Shown here piece by piece: positions 33,606 to 45,232 of a stretch of 64,000 bases of DNA. The notes under the pieces are model-generated. The model was not told where the DNA came from. It made no database searches and saw only the letters and a program-made list of their open reading frames with translations. Source of the stretch: Megascapheus bottae (lineage: Eukaryota; Chordata; Mammalia; Rodentia; Geomyidae). The number at the start of each line of letters is the position of its first letter. Position 1 is the first letter of the stretch. Location: contig JANJXV010000029.1 of NCBI GenBank assembly GCA_024803745.1, forward strand, positions 23,539,530-23,603,529, written 5' to 3'. The position numbers were made by a program, and so were the translations under genes.

Positions 33606-34060
33606 TTAGTGGGGATGTCAGGGAAATCTTCCTTCTTAAACAGTTCTTTTTTTTATGAAGTTCATACTCAGAAGTGAAAAATCAATACCTAAATCTAGGA
33701 TTAAAACAAACCACAGATGAACAAATCATGAAGGAGCCAATCATTCCCATTTATAATTAAAGTTATTGCAAAACAATTTTAAAATTCCCACTCTAACTTT
33801 CAAGTCTTACATATATGACTTGATCTTTTCTTCAAGATCCATTTCTGTAAGCATACTGCCATCCTCCAAAATAAACAACTCACTCTTCTCTCACATCCCA
33901 AGTGGCTTCAACTTTAGTTTATTTGAATAGGCTGGTCACTTTTCCAGATAAGAACTATACTCTTTACTTCTGATAGAATCATTAAAAGAAAACTGTTGTT
34001 TCATAAACTGTTTCCAGACCATCTTCAGCTGATCATCTGGGAGCCTTTTTTAAAAGCACT
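33606..34060. other. Unique DNA, no feature seen
   Basis: No repeat or gene recognised. Confidence 0.4.
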
Positions 34061-34241
34061 AGGCCAGGAGTGCAGCCTAGTGGTAGAGTGCTTGCCTGGC
34101 ATGCATGAAGCCCTGGGTTTGATTCCTTGGTACCACATAAAAAGAAAAAGACGGAAAGGAAATGGTTCTGTGGCTCAAGGGTAGAGTGCTAGCCTTGAGA
34201 AAGCCTAGGCCCTGAGTTCAATCCCAGAATGGAAAAAAAAA
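34061..34241 (+). mobile_element. IDL-Geo SINE
   Basis: AGCCTAGTGGTAGAGTGCTT, GGTTTGATTCCTTGGTACC (B box) and GTGGCTCAAGGGTAGAGTGC. The Geo arm lacks the usual TCCAAGGACAGTGCTC segment, so this copy is slightly short. Confidence 0.9.
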
Positions 34242-34469
34242 TATGTTTGGGTTCAGACATGCTAAAATTTGCATCTACATGCATGAGGACTTAAAATAAC
34301 CTTTCAGTAAGGCAATTAGATTAAGTAGGAGCAGACAATCAGCTAGGCTTAGATGATTCATATGCATCATATGTATTTATGTGTGCACATATAAATATTT
34401 TAAAGTCATAAACATCTAAGAACTGGAAAATGTGATAGATTTCTATTTTTCAGAGATCATTCTCACAGT

Positions 34470-34661
34470 GCCAGGAGTTTGGCCTAGTGGTTAAAGTGCT
34501 TGCCTAGCATGCATGAAGACCGGGGTTCGATTCCTTGATACCATATACATACAAAAAAGCTGGCAGTGGTGCTGAGGCTCAAGTGGTAGAGCTCTAGCCT
34601 TGAGAAAGTCCAAGGACAGTGCTCAGGCCCTGAGCTCAAGCCCAGGACTGGCAAAAAAAAA
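34470..34661 (+). mobile_element. IDL-Geo SINE with perfect 18-bp target duplication
   Basis: Near-consensus dimer (TTGGCCTAGTGGTTAAAGTG; GGTTCGATTCC; GGCTCAAGTGGTAGAGCTCT) flanked by identical AGAGATCATTCTCACAGT at 34452-34469 and 34662-34679. The exact duplication and near-consensus sequence mark it as one of the youngest insertions here. Confidence 0.97.
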
Positions 34662-34679
34662 AGAGATCATTCTCACAGT

Positions 34680-35411
34680 AGAATTAATCTAAAGGAGCAT
34701 AGGGAAAGAAAATTGGAATTGGAGGCAGAGGAACCAATGACAACTTGTCACTGTTAACCTCTCTCTTCTGAAATATTCATTTTTTCTTGGCTTGTTTTGA
34801 AACTCATTCATATCCCACTATTTTTCCAATGAATCACCTGAATCATTTATGCTTGTCCTCTTCTTCCACCATTTTTCTACAGTCATGTCCTTCTGGGTCT
34901 GTCTGTAGGTCTCTTTCCATGTAGAATCTCCATAGTATCTTCTTCAATTCACATATTTTCAAGTGTTTCAGATACAGTGATGCCCCACAGATTTTTTTAA
35001 ATCTTAGAACAGCAACTTTCTGTTTCAGTTACCTAGCCAGGATGCTTTACCTTCTATTTCATACTCATGCCCCACATTCGCACTGTCATCTCTATGGCTT
35101 TGTCTATTTCCTGAATATTTATTTCATATGCAGTGGGACATGGGAATCCACATGCTACAGCAAGCCAGATACTTGAAAGTATTACTTAAAGTTTGCCCTG
35201 CCTTACATGCCAGCCCTTCACCATTGTTTCTTGTCCAATCATATAAGAAATGTCTCCCAGCCACACCTTCCTATATGTCTTTGCTCTTGTTCCATTTAGA
35301 CTCCAATTCCTTACAAAAATCCTGGAGGCCAAATATCACCTGCTTGAGAGAGAAACACATAGAAAACCCCATAACCAAAGATAATTATAAATGGCAAGTG
35401 TGCTCATTTTT
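34680..35411. other. Unclassified DNA
   Basis: A C/T-rich stretch with a 97-codon open frame at 35128-35421. I see no domain or splice context. It may be an old repeat or unique DNA. Confidence 0.35.
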
Positions 35412-35796
35412 TGCTTTGTGAAGTTATTTCTCTACTCTTTTGCTTTTTTGTTTTTGTTTGTTTGTTTATCTTTTTCTCCCCCTATGGATTTATCTGCCTT
35501 TGGTACCTGGTGTATTGTATATACATTTGTTTGTTTATTTGAATCAGGGAAGAGAAGGGGAAAAACAAGATAATGAGATAAAGGACAAAGGATGAACCAG
35601 TGTAACAGCAATATTCACAAGATGATATGCTGGGAAATACATTTTACAACTTGGGAGAGGTGGGGGGAGGGAAAGTAAGAGAAAAACATGGAGAGGGGTA
35701 ACAATGCTCAAGAAGTTATGTACTCGCTACCTTATGAATGTAACTGTAACCCTCTATACATCACCCTGCTAGTCAAATAAAATAAAAATAATAAAA
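35412..35796 (+). mobile_element. L1 3' UTR, longer-variant subfamily
   Basis: ACCTGGTGTATTGTATATAC, GAAGAGAAGGGGAAAAACAA, GGGGGGAGGGAAAGTAAGAG, then GTAACTGTAACCCTCTATAC and an A-rich end. Carries an extra segment (GGATGAACCAGTGTAACAGC) shared only with the copy ending at 54196, which defines a distinct subfamily. Confidence 0.88.
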
Positions 35797-36061
35797 TCTT
35801 CAAGGTTTATACCTTCACAATTTATGAAAATTAAAATCATTTTCCATAGGAGATGTCTAAATGTGATATGGTAGGCCTTATAGCAGAAGTAGTGTGTCCT
35901 CAATTTGTCAATATCAGAATATGATATACTTCTATATCTATCATGATAATGGCAAGAGAACGAAAAACACTAAATGAACTATTTCTGGTACATTCCTTTA
36001 CCTTTCATGGTATAACAGATTCGTGGCTTTCAAGTAGTGGGAAAGTATGCATTTTCATGCA

Positions 36062-36062
36062 T

Positions 36063-36102
<40 letters not shown>

Positions 36103-36151
36103 CACCACCACCACCACTACCACCACCACCATCACCATCACCACCACCACA
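36062..36151. repeat. (CA)n followed by (CCA)n/(CCACCAT)n
   Basis: About 20 CA units, then ACC/CCA trinucleotides with ACT and ATC variants. The open frame reading histidine/threonine/proline repeats is an artefact. Confidence 0.96.
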
Positions 36152-36799
36152 TAATATAAAAACAATATGGTCTCTTTGCTCTGCTTTTTGTGATAGAATA
36201 AATGATAGTGCTTGATTTTAATGTAGGTTGGGATTCCAAGAACTCAGCTAAAAATGTTTGAGAGTTTATGTGTTAACTGGAAGCTTCTGGGGGCAGTTTC
36301 CGGTACCAGTGGTTCTAAAGACTCCTACACAGCACTGACATTGGAAGCGCACAGTATGACTTAAGACCCTGTGACAGATGACTCCTACAAAACATTTGAC
36401 TTCTTAATTCTTCAAGGAAGGTAAAGGACATCCTAATTCAATTAATTCCATGAAGAAATTCATCTGCTTGTGCAACTGACCAAAACCATCTCCACTAACC
36501 ACTGACACTAATGTGGCCATATGTAGGCTGTGTCTTTACTGGCAAGATATGTACAAGATATGTCATTCAGCTTTCTGAATATCGTTATGAAGTCAGTAAT
36601 GTTATCTCCAATGCAAATTCAAGGACACATATTTACAGCGGTTAACATTTTTTTCGGAAAGTCACAAAACTAATGTGAAATCAGACATTCAAATGTGTGT
36701 TTAAGTAAATTCAAAGGCAAATGTTTCTGCTAGCTATACTATTTAGCCATGTTTTATGCCTTGTTAATAGTTGTCCTGTGATAATCTCTGATAAAAATT
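36152..36799. other. Unique DNA, no feature seen
   Basis: No repeat or gene recognised. Confidence 0.4.
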
Positions 36800-36808
36800 C
36801 ACACAATT

Positions 36809-37026
36809 AGCCAGCACAGTGGCTCGTGCCTCTAGTCCTAGCTACTCAGTAGGCTGAGATCTGGGGATCAAGGTTCAATGCCAGCCTGGGCACAAAAGGA
36901 TCTGAGACTCTTACCGCCAATTAACCTCTAGAAAATGGGAAGTGGAGCTTGGTTCAAGGGTAGGATGGTAGACTTGAGCTGAAGAGCTCAGGGACAGTAC
37001 CCAGGCCAAGTTAAAGCCCCATGACC
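36809..37026 (+). mobile_element. 7SL-Geo SINE with target duplication
   Basis: CACAGTGGCTCGTGCCTCTA, CCTAGCTACTCAGTAGGCTG, CCGCCAATTAACCTCTAGAA, GAGCTGAAGAGCTCAGGGAC. Flanked by CACACAATT at 36800-36808 and 37027-37035. Confidence 0.92.
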
Positions 37027-37142
37027 CACACAATTGCAACAGTTCCAGGTGGCCTAGAGGGAAGATAGAGTGGTAAAGGGTGGATATTCCATCAATAGCA
37101 ATAGTCTTTTTTTTAAGGAATTAGTGTTTGAAATTAACTTTT

Positions 37143-37198
37143 TTTTCTTAAAGTTTTATTTTGTTAAAGAACAACATATAGTGAGGCTTAGCGCAGGG
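37143..37198 (-). pseudogene. 56-bp insertion resembling a processed mRNA 3' end
   Basis: On the minus strand it reads CCCTGCGCTAAGCCTCACTA, then AACAAAATAAAACTTTAAG and an A run. That is a short unique sequence with AATAAA placed just before a poly-A tail. TGAAATTAACTTTT flanks it exactly (37129-37142, 37199-37212), and that duplication ends in TTTT as expected for L1 endonuclease. The source gene is not identified. Confidence 0.6.
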
Positions 37199-37212
37199 TG
37201 AAATTAACTTTT

Positions 37213-38744
37213 CGTATGATTCAAGGAAGGGTGTACTGACATTAGAGTTATGCCTTTAATGGCTTTACATCAGAGAAATATCAGTAATTAAAAACCTACT
37301 AGGAATTCATTTATTAACTCACTTTCTAAAGTGGCAGTGATATGAACTCAAAAACAACATTAGGTTATAAGTTCTTGAAAACAATTCTTGTAAGTTATTG
37401 ACAACAATAAATTTTACTCTAAAAACTTTCTTTAAAAGGCTGAAACTATGAATTTTAGCATTCTGCATTTTATAGATACTTTCACTTCGTGAAATAATTC
37501 TCCTTATGCCACAGTTTCAAAATCAATTTGTTCTATTTGCTTAGAGTTAAATGTACAGAGTACCATCTATATAGGGCCAGTATTTTTGTGTTTTATTCTT
37601 TTTTACAAACAAAAATGTAAAATACTAGAGGAAGAAAAAGATTGGCTGCATTTTCTTCCTATATGCCCAATACAGGCTACTGAAGAAAGATTTGCCCTGA
37701 GTGTCTGAATCTGCTTCAGATTCATCAAAAACCTCATTTTTATTTTTTAGTATCCCTTCAGGCACAGAGAATACTCAGCCTCCTTTCTCCTCTGTCAACA
37801 AATCTGTGCATGTTGTTGCTTTGCTCAGCTTTTCAAATAAGCTCTTTCCCTCCCGTTGTAGGTCCTCTGTAATCTCTTTCTGAATCCTTTATCCCTTCCT
37901 TGTTTCCTCCCAGGACTTCATTCTTGGTATTTAGCAAACAAGTTGGGGTTGACATAAAGAGCAATGATAGAGAGAACTTCCTAAAGTCTTTTCTCTCACA
38001 AAAACGAGATCATTAACAAGAATAATGTCAAAATCAATTCTGCAGATCTCTAGAAATTAGCCAAAGCTTTGTCATAATTTTGTGAGCCATTGTTCAAGAA
38101 AAGCTGCAAGATTTTGGCATAATGTTTCTTCTAGGTCATTTTTCTCAGGATCCTTCCATTCTTTTCCACTCAAGCTCCATGGTACACTTGAAAACCAACA
38201 GCAGTAATGCAGTCATAAGACTTATTAAGGTGTATTTTTTATGTATTTGAAATGTGCTTAATTATTTTACTTCAGTAATATGAGCCAGAGTGGTTACAGC
38301 AATTCTATCCCTTTTAAAAAAGTAACAATAATAATGAATGAAATGCAATGGAAAAGAAAAAGAAAATAGCAGCTTACCATCATGGTATAAACCAAAAATA
38401 GAGCAGTAACAGAATGAGTCAGAGTTGGGTTAGCTGGTTTAGAACTTTTTCAAAATCTTGTTCCCAGAGGATTGCTGCTATCCAACATATCCTACATTTT
38501 TCTGGACACTCCACCCCTCCATCTTACCTTTGAGTGATCTCTGAAGCTCACCCAGTGAATCAGTTTTTTCCATGGGCACCTTACTTGACACGACGCTGAT
38601 GAGAAATGTCAAAGGATAAAGTCGAGAACCAATTCCAAACAAGCAACATGATAATCAAAGAGTTAAAAGAATAAAAAGAACTATGGCCTAAAATATGGAG
38701 AAGTTAGAGCCCACATCTGTTACTAGTTAGAAATGAATGGTATG
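37213..38744. other. 1.5 kb repeat-free DNA
   Basis: No SINE, L1 or credible coding exon. Open frame of 60 codons at 37701 unsupported. Confidence 0.4.
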
Positions 38745-39115
38745 GTCACTTCAAAAAAACAAGCTGACATTTCCTAAATTGATTAAACACAGTATTTCCA
38801 TTTGACAATAGTTCCATTCTTATGCATTAGTTAAAAATATTTGTCCATACCAAAACCTGTGCATTTATGTTCATGTATGAATAACTAAATAGTGAAAACA
38901 GTTCAACTGCCCATCAATTGAAGAACACATAAGCAATATGTGATATGTCTCTACAATAGAATATCATCTAATCTCTTAAAGAAATAAAGTATTGATTCAT
39001 ACAAAGTAAAAGAACCTAAAACATTACCAACAAAAGAAACTTCATTTCAAATGCCATAGCATACCTGACTCCATAATATAAGACAACTAGAAGGTAAAAG
39101 TTGAGTGATTGTTAA
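38745..39115 (+). mobile_element. Ancient mammalian L1 relic (L1M type), ORF2 end
   Basis: CAACTGCCCATCAATTGAAG, GTGATATGTCTCTACAATAG, AATATCATCTAATCTC and ATTACCAACAAAAGAAAC follow the order of the old mammalian ORF2 3' end (CCATCAATGGATGAATGG, TGGTATATACATACAATGG, GAATATTATTCAGCC). It is strongly diverged and much older than the rodent L1 tails. Confidence 0.6.
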
Positions 39116-39182
39116 TAGATAAGAGTGTGTTTTGTGAGATCAAAATCATTTCTAGAAATTATTGTGTCACCTTTTTTAATAT

Positions 39183-39402
39183 ATGCACCAGAATGGGGCT
39201 TGAACTCAGAACCTCATGATTAACATTCAGCTCTTCTTTCTATGGCTCAAACTTTGAACCACCTCCCCAGTCCATCGTTTGCTCTTTAATTGGGGAAATG
39301 TCCATGGATCTTTTTGCTCAAACTGGCTTGAACCTCAGTTCCCCCACTCTCAGCTTGTTGCAGCGAGGACTATAGATGTGAACTGCCAGGGTCAGTGTGT
39401 AT
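39183..39402 (-). mobile_element. Old B1-plus-ID dimeric SINE, antisense
   Basis: The antisense ID-like half (GGGGCTTGAACTCAGAACCT, TTGAACCACCTCCCCAGTCC) is followed by a B1-like half (ACTGGCTTGAACCTCAGTTC, GGACTATAGATGTGAACTGC). Same architecture as the copy at 14955. Confidence 0.6.
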
Positions 39403-39847
39403 GTTACTTTTAATACTTTATTATTTAATAAATAATAAAATGAAAATATTTACTTAAATGCTAATATTCACTAAGATTTGTGCTATAGAAAGGAGTTTTG
39501 CAGTATATGAATACCTCCATAAAATAGATAAATAAATAAATAAAAACATCTTAGTGTATGTGTGCAATTCAATTCAGAATAACAATGGCACTGAAGTGGC
39601 AGTTAGTAGCCATAAGGACTTGTGCCCTTTTTGAAGCTAGCTGATTTGTCTGTGCCACACTACGAAATATTCCATCGTTCATTTTCCTGCAGCACAAGAT
39701 GACATTATAACTATGATCTGTTCTCATCATACTTTGTGGATCCCTGAAATTCAGTGAGTTCATATGCTCAGTCATTTTTCATAATCAAAAAGCATCACAT
39801 ATGAACCCAAGATTAAAAATACTATAACATTCTCTGATTAAAATGGC

Positions 39848-40363
39848 GATGATGAGAAAGAATGACATTGCCCCATTTGAAAAGAAATAGAAAGACTTAT
39901 GTTAAGTGAAGTAAGTCAGACTCAAGGGAATATAGGCTCAATGGTTTCCCTCATTTGTAATAATCAGTATATATCTAAGACTCTCCTAGCAGAGGATTAC
40001 AATAGCCCAAACCTAGATACATAGGCCTTATAGGATGAGACTAAATGAAAGGATCTCTAGTATGTGGAAACAGGAGCTTTATCTTGTGTGATTGTTGTTC
40101 TTAATGTAGTTATTTCTCTTCTCTTTTGTTGCCCATTGGTTAATCTCATATTGTTACTGTATTTGATTTTGTTACCTGGTATATTGTATATGCATTTATT
40201 TGTTCATTTGAAATAAGAAAGAGAAGGGCTGAAACAAGATGGTTGGGAGAAGTAGGGGAGGGAAATGGGGCCAAAAACATGAGAAGAGGTATCAATGTGT
40301 GAGAAGTAATGCACCTACTAAATGGCGAATGTAACTGTAGCCTCTATAATTATCCTGACACTA
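39848..40363 (+). mobile_element. L1 3' end
   Basis: Starts near the ORF2 stop (AGAAAGAATGACATTGCCCC), then GTCAGACTCAAGGGAATATA, GACTCTCCTAGCAGAGGATT, GAATGTAACTGTAGCCTCTA and an A-rich end. Moderately diverged. Followed by a short (GAT)n at 40372-40406. Confidence 0.9.
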
Positions 40364-41008
40364 AAAAAGAGCAATGATGATGTAGATAGTGATGATGATG
40401 ATGATCTGGGAAGCACCAGGCATTAGTGCAGCAGGTTAGAATGAAAAATGCAAAGAACTTTGTCATGACAAAGATGAACTCTCATTAAACATGCTCTGTT
40501 TTCCCTGCTCTCACCTCAAATTGCTTTCTATATATAGTAAGAAGCCTTAAAGTTTTTATTACAGATAGGTTAATTATCATTGCTATCTTAAGTAAATGTT
40601 ATGCTATGGAAGTATGGAACAAGTATAGCCCCAGAGACAAGAATTAATAAGTCAAGAACAGAATATCTTCATGTTTGATCTAAAGTAACACAATTTTACT
40701 ATAACCCTGAAGAGACCAGAATTTCATGATCCTTGAGTAATAACATCTAGCCCAATACTACTTCTTATTCTGCATTTATTAATGTGCATTATGCACTAGA
40801 ATTCAGGACTAAAATCATTTTTCCATAGCTCTCAAGGTCCATATTTTCCATCTACTCTTTTTATTTTATGTGTAATTAATTTGTCAGCATTGTCAAGAAA
40901 GTCTTCATAATGTCTATATCTTCATTATATATCATCATATATAAGCTGGAATCAAAGTCTATTTTTATCACTACAACTTTTAAATAGATCATATAAAATT
41001 GCAAGGTA

Positions 41009-41236
41009 GGGGCCGGGAGTTTGGCCTAATGGTAGAGTGCTTGCCTAGCATGCACGAAGACCTGGATTCGATTCCTCCGTACCACATACATAGAAAAAAA
41101 GCCGGAAGTGGTGCTGAAGCTCAAGTGGTAGAGTGCTAGCCTTGAGAAAGTCCAAAGATAGTGCTCAGGCCCTGAACCCAAGCCCAGGACTGGCAAAAAT
41201 AAATAAATAAACAAACCAACCAACCAACCAAATAAA
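41009..41236 (+). mobile_element. IDL-Geo SINE with patterned A-rich tail
   Basis: GGGGCCGGGAGTTTGGCCTA, GATTCGATTCC (B box), GAAGCTCAAGTGGTAGAGTG. The tail has evolved into AAAT and AACC units (41197-41236). Flanked by ATAAAATTGCAAGGTA (40993-41008) and ATAAAATTGCAATGTA (41237-41252), one mismatch. Confidence 0.95.
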
Positions 41237-41252
41237 ATAAAATTGCAATGTA

Positions 41253-41977
41253 AAATTCTTCTATGGGGGAAGAATGAAAAAAAATGACTTTATGTACATA
41301 ACTTTCTCTTTAAAATGTGAATGCGTCTGTATATATATACATATATATATATATGAAACTTTTTAGTCAACTTTAGTAAATGAAGACAGACATCAGCAAC
41401 GTCCGTATGTATATTCATGATTTATTTAACTCTTTCCTTCCTTCTTTCTTTCTTTTACATTTCTTCTTTTTTTATATAAGCAAACTCTGTCCATCAAATG
41501 GCAATGTAGAGATTATGTTATCTCTGGGAGACTTTTTTTTTTAACATTTAATACTCTTTTAGCTCCAAAATTCCACCAGGGACAGAGAAACTTGAGCTTC
41601 TTATTGTTCACTACAAGATGATTTCTTTTTTCTTGACCAACTCTTTCAGAAAACTTTTCTGAAGAAAAAAGAAACACAGTTATAAACTGCCACTTATGTT
41701 TTTCTAACCCTGTGCTGCATCAACTGTAATGATGGTGTTTAATTAACTCTGGATCACATATCAAATCATAATTCAATTTAAATGTACTAGTCACCCAAAA
41801 TATATATGGTTATAAATATTTTACACACAGTTTTGATCCCTTATGCCAATCCAATAACCATTACAGCACCCAAATACCTCCATGAAAGAAATGACATAAA
41901 ATTTTAAATAATGGATTCTTCTTTCAGCCTTACTCACCCTTTTACTGTTTGCATTGCTTTACTTTATTCCCAAATGG
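41253..41977. other. AT-rich unique DNA with short simple repeats
   Basis: Contains (TA)n at about 41328-41354 and a TTCC/TTTC patch at 41430-41455. No gene recognised. Confidence 0.4.
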
Positions 41978-41994
41978 AGAAATATAGGAATATG

Positions 41995-42187
41995 GGGCAG
42001 GGAGTTTGGCCTAGTGGTTAAAGTGCTTGCCTAGCATGCATGAAGACCCGGGTTCGATTCCTCGGTACCACATACATAGATAAAAGCCAGAAATGGTGCT
42101 GAGGCTCAAGCGGTAGAGCTCTAGCCTTGAGAAAGTCCAAGGACAGTGCTCAGGCCCTAAGCTCAAGCCCAGGACTGGCAAAAAAAA
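41995..42187 (+). mobile_element. IDL-Geo SINE with exact target duplication
   Basis: AGGGAGTTTGGCCTAGTGGT, CCCGGGTTCGATTCCTCGGT, GGCTCAAGCGGTAGAGCTCT. Flanked by exact AGAAATATAGGAATATG at 41978-41994 and 42188-42204. A young insertion. Confidence 0.96.
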
Positions 42188-42204
42188 AGAAATATAGGAA
42201 TATG

Positions 42205-42809
42205 ATATATATAGAATAAGTCAATAGCTCAAAATTACCTTTATTAAAAGAATAAACAGAGCTCACTAAAACTTTCATGGATTATTTTATGAACATCTTA
42301 TATATTCTCAGAAACATGATATCTAATGATTAGAAGCAATGTCTAACATTCATTCTTTAATTTATTTTTATGTTAAAACATGTATCACATTGATGTAGTT
42401 TTGTTTCATTTCCTAATTGCTTATTATAAAGAATAAAAGATTAAGGCTTCACTCATCTGTAATGATTTGAAGAACATATTTTTCAAAATGAATCCAAGTT
42501 GTGTAGTATCCAAAGCCTTATTTAGGTGAGAAAAATGCAAGAAATATTTCTGTACCCCTTACTGAATCAATAAAATGCAATTGTAATATTATTTTCAATT
42601 ATCTAAATTAATGATATATACTACATTTAAGGGTATGTGGCATCATTAATCATTAAAGTTGACCCAGACAAAAATGTAAGTTCAATACCATTAGAACTGA
42701 AATTTCCACTGAGACTGATAAGCAAATTAAAAGATTTATGTAAGTAGGAAGAATATCATTCTCTACTGAAGAAAGAACAGGTGAAAGACCTGAACTTCCA
42801 AATTCCAGA
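42205..42809. other. AT-rich unique DNA, no feature seen
   Basis: No repeat or gene recognised. Confidence 0.4.
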
Positions 42810-42908
42810 TTTTTTTATTGTACTTTATTGTCAGAGTGATATACACAGGGATTATAGTTACATTCATCAGGTAATGGGTACATTATTTCTTGAACATTGG
42901 TATCCTTT
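42810..42908 (-). mobile_element. Short old L1 3' end, antisense
   Basis: TTTTTTTATTGTACTTTATTG, CACAGGGATTATAGTTACAT and TACATTATTTCTTGAACATT match the antisense 3' terminus of the old L1 subfamily at 11481 and 45085. Only about 100 bp remains. Confidence 0.65.
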
Positions 42909-43861
42909 CTTATTGTTTAAATAACAGTATTTATTAAACTCTGATACAAATAGAAAATAATTTTTAAAAATCATGAGAGACCATGTGTACATGGAAATTT
43001 GATACATGGTAAATCAGGGGAGAAAAGATGGAATTTTCAATAAATTTACACAAAGCAAAACATAAAAGGTAAACTAAACAATAAAATCTAAATAAAATCT
43101 AAAATAAGACAATTCTTTAAAGAGAAGAGCTAGGCAGCAAGAAATCAAACGCAAAGATGAATGGACTTATTGTCATTTATACATATGTAAAATTTTGTAA
43201 TAATAATAAAATCAAATTTCACATCAATCAGTTTAGGAGCATTTTTAATGCATCAGAACTCTATATTTTGCACAGATGTAGAGCCATCAGAACTTTTAAA
43301 AGAATGCAAATTGAATTTACTTTTCAAGTAAATTAGAAATTAAGTATCTCTTAAAGTCTACTAATTCTCCTAAAGTAAATGTAATTTAGAGAATTCTTGC
43401 AGGTGGTAATGAGAGGCATTTATAACAAATGTATAAAAGGCAGTATTTATAATAGAAAAATAACTGAAACATGCTAATGACAATCATAAAAGATTAGACA
43501 TAAAACAGTGTCAGCCACATAGCAGTTAATATGAATAGTGTTGAAATTAATTGCCTCATATTTCCATATGTTTCTGAACCTGTTAATATTGAACATTTGA
43601 GATGCAGCTACTCTGGATTAAGAGGCATTGTGTGAAGATAAATTATATATAAAATCGCCAAGATTTACTGCATTAGAAAACATATATGCCTAAAGCTGAT
43701 GTCACCAATTCTATCCACGTACCCCCCATGTAAGAAATATTTTTCATCTTGCTATTCCATTTCAAACTTTGGTTGTCCTAAATCAAAATGGTATGTTTAC
43801 TGGTTATTAAAAATCATATCTATTATCAATATGCATGTTTACTATTTCTCCTCTACATTAT
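42909..43861. other. AT-rich unique DNA, no feature seen
   Basis: No repeat or gene recognised. Confidence 0.4.
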
Positions 43862-43865
43862 TATC

Positions 43866-44062
43866 TGTGTATGTGACTGGGCTTGAACTCAGAGCCTGAG
43901 TGCTATCTCTGAGCTCCTCTCTCAAAGTTAGCCACAGCTCTTTTTATTTTTATTTTTTGGTAGTTTATTGGTGATAAGAGCCTCAGTCTGGCTTCAAATA
44001 TGATACTCAGACCTCCGTTTCCTGAGTCCCCAGGATAACATATGTGAATCACCAGTCCCCAG
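43866..44062 (-). mobile_element. 7SL-Geo SINE, antisense, diverged
   Basis: TGGGCTTGAACTCAGAGCCT, AGTTTATTGGTGATAAGAGC, and a degraded 7SL arm (TCCTGAGTCCCCAGGATAAC). Part of the Geo arm is lost. Confidence 0.78.
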
Positions 44063-44360
44063 GTCACCTACATTTCTATTAAGAATTGTTGCTTTGAGCA
44101 AAAATAATTCACAGAATAGCATTTAGAAAATTGAAATGTTTAATCTCTATGTCAAATGCAACACTGAATAATATAACCTCCAGAATGTATGTACTATGAA
44201 TGTTAACTTGCTTCTAGATTTTTAAGCTGTATTTTCTGTTCATAACTCTATGGAACCTTAATTCTTAGTAGAATTCATTATCCATTTCCATTTACTATAT
44301 TAGTCACAGTTCTGACAACATTGCTGCTGTGTCATATCCATGAATTTTTCATTTTTCATT

Positions 44361-44549
44361 TTTGTTTTTTTCCAAGCTTGGGTCTTCAGTTCAGGGCTTG
44401 AGCACTTTTGGGCCTTCTCAAGGCTAGTGCTCTTCCACTTGAGCCACAGCACCATTTTTCACTTTTTCTGTGTATGCAATACCAAGGAATCGAACCTAGA
44501 GCTTTGTCATGGTAGGTCAGCACTATACCAAAAGCTATGCTCCCAGCCT
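44361..44549 (-). mobile_element. IDL-Geo SINE, antisense
   Basis: T run, antisense Geo arm (CACTTGAGCCACAGCACCAT), then the ID-like arm with antisense B box AAGGAATCGAACC and CTATGCTCCCAGCC end. Confidence 0.88.
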
Positions 44550-44558
44550 ATCTATGCA

Positions 44559-44673
44559 TTTTTTGCCAGTTGTGGGGCTTGAACTCAGGGTCTGAGCATT
44601 GTCCTTGGACTTTTCTCAAAGCTAGAGCTCAACCCTTGAGCCACAGCACCACTTCCAGCTTTTTTTTTCCAGA
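44559..44673 (-). mobile_element. Geo-arm-only SINE fragment, antisense (5'-truncated IDL-Geo)
   Basis: TTTTTTGCCAGTTGTGGGGC, GTCCTTGGACTTTTCTCAAA, TTGAGCCACAGCACCACTTC, stopping at the junction with the missing ID-like arm. GACTTTTCTCAA is the IDL-type variant of Geo, so the truncated part was ID-like rather than 7SL-like. Confidence 0.88.
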
Positions 44674-45084
44674 TCTTTGTTATGTACCATAAATACCCAA
44701 TCAGGAATGTAAACATCATTGACAAACAACTCTTCTAAAAGTGTGCACTGAGTCCTGATAGCTCAACATAGAGGATGATCAAGGGTGAGCATTAAGTTTT
44801 AAAAAACTCCCAAACCCTAGAATTCTGAGATTTATACCCATACTCACCCTTATAAAGGAAAACATGATGTCTACCTTGCAGAGTACAAACTAATACAAGA
44901 CACAAGTGCATGGTAACTTTGCCCATAAATGAGTGAGAGAAACATATGGCTATCTATGTCTTTAGGCTAATCTACTAGCCATCGCACAAAACATGAAATG
45001 TACTACTAGGTACATTTCTACATCTTTTTGAAAGTTTTGTCCACAACCCAGTAATATGTCCTTTTACTATATATTTTTCTTTTG

Positions 45085-45232
45085 GTTTTCTTTTACTGTT
45101 GTTATAAAGGTGATGTAGAGAGGGGTTATAGTTGTATAAGTTAAGTAATGATTATACTTTTTGAAGTGTGAACTTTTCCCTTGTTTTATTACAGTTTTTC
45201 CCTCCTGACCACCCTCCACTATATATTTTCTT
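45085..45232 (-). mobile_element. Old L1 3' end, antisense
   Basis: GTGATGTAGAGAGGGGTTAT, GTTGTATAAGTTAAGTAATG and TTCCCTCCTGACCACCCTCC are the antisense 3' terminus of the older L1 subfamily. Confidence 0.72.

Noticed and set aside
35128..35421. 97-codon frame as a possible exon
   Set aside because: No recognisable family, no consistent splice sites, and it runs into an L1 3' UTR.
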